A stretch of DNA of 64,000 nucleotides. Origin: Ramlibacter tataouinensis (GTDB taxonomy: Bacteria > Pseudomonadota > Gammaproteobacteria > Burkholderiales > Burkholderiaceae_C). Under the pieces are notes generated by a model. It had not been told where the DNA came from and made no database searches. It saw nothing but the letters and a program-made list of their open reading frames with translations. The stretch spans positions 3,001,001 through 3,065,000 of the forward strand of contig NZ_CP010951.1 in NCBI RefSeq assembly GCF_001580455.1, written 5' to 3'. Below are positions 61,394-64,000 of the stretch, piece after piece (positions within the stretch are counted from its first letter, which is position 1; each line of letters starts with the position of its first letter). The translations under genes were made by a program, and so were the position numbers.

Positions 61394-64000
61394 TGCCGCC
61401 CGCGGGGCGGCATTGGCCCCGGACTGGGCCGTCTCCAGCAACACGCGCTTGACCTGCGCCGCGCTTGCTTCCCAGGTGAGCCGCGGCAGCCCTTCCGGCT
61501 TCGGATGCCGGTCTTCCCGCGCCAGTTCCATCCAGGTCGCGAGCGACGCGGACAGGGCCAGCGCCCCGTCGTCGCGGAAGTAGTGGGCATGCGTGCCGGC
61601 CACTTCCCGGAACACAGGAAGGTCGCGCGCGATGATGGGCAGCCCGCGCTGCGCCGCTTCCACCAGCGGCAGTCCGAAGCCTTCGCCGCGGGAGGCGGCA
61701 ATCAGGGCGGTCGAGCTCTCGTAGAGCGCTTCCAGGAATTCGTCGCTGGCGTCTTCCACCCAAACCAGGCGCTGGCCCCGCTCGGGGTGCGAGCGCAGGC
61801 GCGCCTGCAGTTCGTCGACCATCCAGCCGGGCCGCCCGACGATCACCAGCATGGTGTCGTGCCCTTCTTCCCAAAGCGTTTCGAAGGCAGCGAGCACCGC
61901 GGCGTAGGCCTTGCGCGGCTCGATCGTCCCGACCATGAGGAAGCTGGTGTGCTGGCGGATGCGCGCCAGCAGTTCGGGCGCGCCGGTGGGCTGGCCACGG
62001 GTGGCGATGCGGTCGCTGATGTCGGAGCCCAGGTGCACGGCGCGGACTTCCGGCTGGCGGCGGCGTGCGTCGTCGCCCCAGTGCTCTTTGAGCCAGTGGC
62101 GCAACTCGTCGGCGATCGATTCTGAAATGCAAATCGCCAGGTCCGACTTGGCGACCACGCGCAGCCAGCGTTCATGGTGCTCGGCCGCCCCCGGCAGGAA
62201 GCAGTCCGGCAGGCGCACCGGCAGCAGGTCGTAGACCAGGAAGGCGGTGCGCACGCCCTGGCGCTGCAGCTCGTCGAGGTAGGACTCGTGCTTGGTGATC
62301 AGGTGCGGCTGCAGGTCCATGGCGAAGAAGGTGTCGCCCGCGCGCGGGCGGATCCAGTCGCCGGGTTGTTCGTCGTCCACCGGCAGCCCCGCGGCTTCGC
62401 ACAGGAAGGCCATGGCCACGCGGTATCCATGCTCGCGCGGAGTGGCGTACACCGGGATCACCGTGTGCCCTGCGAGAGGCCGGCGCAGCAGCTCCATCAG
62501 GTAGTTCTTCACCACCCGCTGGATGCCACCCTGCCAGTCGTGTCGCACCAGTTCCGAGATGTCCAAGAAGAGCCGCGGGCCGCGCCTGCTCGGGCGCACC
62601 ACGGCCAACCAGGCCCAGATAAATTCGGGTTCGCCCTCCGCCGGCAAGCTGACGGTGTCCAGGCCCTCGCGGACCGCCGGCAGGGGCAGCGTCGTCTCGC
62701 CCTCCCGCGGACCGAACCAGCCCCAGAGGTCGCTGCTGCCGATCTCGATGGTTTCATCTCCGGCGATACGCAACTGGCAACCATAGTGGCGCAGCATGAA
62801 TTCGTGCGCGTAGCGCCATTCGCCATCGGCGGCCTGGTACACCGGCTCGGCTCGCCAGCCGGGCAGGGGATGCTCGATCATTCCGAGCAGCAGCGCCGGC
62901 AACTCAGATGCTGAATCGCCCGCGGCGCGGACCCACGTGCCGACGTCTACCAGCAGCTGCCGCGCCGGTCGCGGTTGCGGCAGGCTCAGGGCGATGCCGC
63001 TGGCAAGATTGCCGGTCACCGCGTCGTCGGTGTCCGCAGGAAGGACGGCCGCGACCTGTCGAACCAGCGCGGCCGGGCTGTGCGCCGCCTGCGCGGCGAA
63101 ACGCTCGATCGCCTGCGCATAGGCTGTGGCGCAATCGGTGGGCGAATGTTGGGTTTCGATGATGCGCCGCGCGGCGCGGCCGAGGGCCGTTCGAACTTCG
63201 CGGTCGCTGCGCAGCTTTTCCAGCGCCTGCACCAGCTGTTCGTCGGTGAATTCCTCGTCCAGCACCAGCGCGGCATCGCGCGGCAGGTAAGCCATGGCGC
63301 CGTTGGCATTGGCGATCACCGGCACGCCATGGTTCATTGCGTCGAGCACGGTGCCTGAGGTCTCGCCGCGCGAGAGGGTGCGCAGTTGCACCGCGAGGTC
63401 CGAGGCATTCAGGTAGCGGCGGAAGTCCTCCGGGCTGGCCCAGCCGGTGATGCTGACGCGGCCCGGCCCGGCCTCGATGCTTCGCAGCAGTTCGCGCCCG
63501 TAGTCGCCGGGATGGTTCTCGCCGACGAACACGAGGCGGCAGCGCGGGTCACGCGCCAGGCTCGAACGCTGCCACGCGGCCAGCAGCCGGTGGTTCATCT
63601 TGGTCTCCGCCAGGATGCCGAAGGAGCAGACCAGGAAGTCGTCCGCCTCCAGCCCGAGCTGCGCCCGCGCCTCCTCGCGCCGTACCGGCAGGGCCACGCG
63701 CAGGTGCGGGATGAGGGACCAGCCGTCGGCTGCGCCGGGCCCGTACCACTCGCCGGCCAGCTGTCGGGAGAACGGCGAGTGGACGATCACGCCCTGGGCG
63801 CCGCGCAGCACCTCGAAATTGGCCGGGAACTCATGGATCACGTTGTGGATGTCCGCGCCGCACGCGCGCCGCAGCAGCGCCGGCCAGCCGTGCGAGGCGT
63901 ACAGGGCCTGCGACCAATTCGGCTCCTTGGCGATCACCAGCTCGCGGTAGCTTTGCATCCCGCTGAGAAAGAAATCGTGGAGCACCACCGTTCCCGGGTA
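61331..64000 (-). CDS. Large two-domain GT4 glycosyltransferase (5' end outside window)
   Basis: The frame is open through the right edge (YPGTVVLHDFFLSGM is internal GT sequence), so the start lies beyond 64000; 889 residues are visible. The first GT-B unit (~1-300) has FGILAETKMNHRLLAAW and GETSGTVLDAMNHGVPVIA. A beta-rich insert (~330-450) follows. The second unit (~460-850) has LDISELVRHDWQGGIQRVVKNYL, MVGTIEPRKAYAAVLAAFE and RGEGFGLPLVEAAQRGLPIIA. Such fused enzymes are typical of polysaccharide loci and may add two successive sugars. The stop lies within the end of the convergent protease gene. Confidence 0.9.
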   Translation of the reverse strand, partial: YPGTVVLHDFFLSGMQSYRELVIAKEPNWSQALYASHGWPALLRRACGADIHNVIHEFPANFEVLRGAQGVIVHSPFSRQLAGEWYGPGAADGWSLIPHLRVALPVRREEARAQLGLEADDFLVCSFGILAETKMNHRLLAAWQRSSLARDPRCRLVFVGENHPGDYGRELLRSIEAGPGRVSITGWASPEDFRRYLNASDLAVQLRTLSRGETSGTVLDAMNHGVPVIANANGAMAYLPRDAALVLDEEFTDEQLVQALEKLRSDREVRTALGRAARRIIETQHSPTDCATAYAQAIERFAAQAAHSPAALVRQVAAVLPADTDDAVTGNLASGIALSLPQPRPARQLLVDVGTWVRAAGDSASELPALLLGMIEHPLPGWRAEPVYQAADGEWRYAHEFMLRHYGCQLRIAGDETIEIGSSDLWGWFGPREGETTLPLPAVREGLDTVSLPAEGEPEFIWAWLAVVRPSRRGPRLFLDISELVRHDWQGGIQRVVKNYLMELLRRPLAGHTVIPVYATPREHGYRVAMAFLCEAAGLPVDDEQPGDWIRPRAGDTFFAMDLQPHLITKHESYLDELQRQGVRTAFLVYDLLPVRLPDCFLPGAAEHHERWLRVVAKSDLAICISESIADELRHWLKEHWGDDARRRQPEVRAVHLGSDISDRIATRGQPTGAPELLARIRQHTSFLMVGTIEPRKAYAAVLAAFETLWEEGHDTMLVIVGRPGWMVDELQARLRSHPERGQRLVWVEDASDEFLEALYESSTALIAASRGEGFGLPLVEAAQRGLPIIARDLPVFREVAGTHAHYFRDDGALALSASLATWMELAREDRHPKPEGLPRLTWEASAAQVKRVLLETAQSGANAAPRAASADVGHAGLHDAEQQGLVLG

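Overview
The window is high-GC DNA with dense, often overlapping genes. Gene content (secA next to a type III pantothenate kinase, phasins and polyhydroxyalkanoate proteins, TctC-type binding proteins, WS/DGAT acyltransferase) suggests a betaproteobacterium of the Burkholderiales, most likely Comamonadaceae (Ramlibacter or Variovorax relatives). This is an inference from gene families, not from a marker-gene search.

Layout. (1) 1-9.2 kb is housekeeping and amino-acid metabolism: the 3' part of secA, an unrecognised helical protein, coaX, a DUF2817/M14-like hydrolase coupled to an M20 amidohydrolase, argE, and a branched-chain-amino-acid-type binding protein. (2) 9.2-21.8 kb holds a molybdopterin oxidoreductase, a lipoprotein aminopeptidase and a neutral-lipid/granule neighbourhood: a PHA-system protein, a CoA transferase, an acyl-CoA-binding protein, WS/DGAT, hemerythrin, a TPR protein, TetR, patatin, a phasin and a two-domain fatty acyl-CoA reductase. 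Reductase plus WS/DGAT could make wax esters. (3) 21.8-26.0 kb has two glycosyltransferases and gmd-rmd, the GDP-D-rhamnose pathway. (4) 26.2-30.7 kb is a FecR-domain protein, a CHASE2 cyclase and an outer-membrane barrel protein. (5) 30.7-38.2 kb is a six-gene minus-strand operon: a protein resembling the N-terminal half of TnpB without the nuclease domain, two tandem type I secretion ATPases, the HlyD adaptor, the TolC channel and a CRP-type regulator. (6) 38.6-44.5 kb encodes a divergent 1956-residue DUF4214/RTX surface protein, probably the main secreted substrate. (7) 44.7-50.0 kb has two adenylate-forming ligases, a glycosyltransferase and a TctC-type binding protein. (8) 50.6-57.4 kb has two further RTX proteins with a duplicated C-terminal secretion module; one contains seven near-identical 321-bp repeats. 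(9) 57.8-64 kb has a glycosyltransferase, cysQ, a trypsin-like/RTX/DUF4214 protease and the 3' part of a large two-domain glycosyltransferase.

How it may work together. The central third looks like a surface-layer/adhesin locus. A dedicated type I system would export up to four RTX proteins, with nearby sugar genes supplying surface glycan; this resembles the Caulobacter rsa arrangement. A GTGA-N6-TCAC palindrome sits at about -41 of the giant RTX gene's predicted promoter. The CRP-type regulator that closes the secretion operon carries the matching recognition helix (SRETVSR). The most unusual item is the nuclease-less TnpB-like protein. It opens the secretion operon, has a nearly leaderless promoter whose -10 is flanked by a perfect 14-bp inverted repeat, and overlaps the first ATPase gene.
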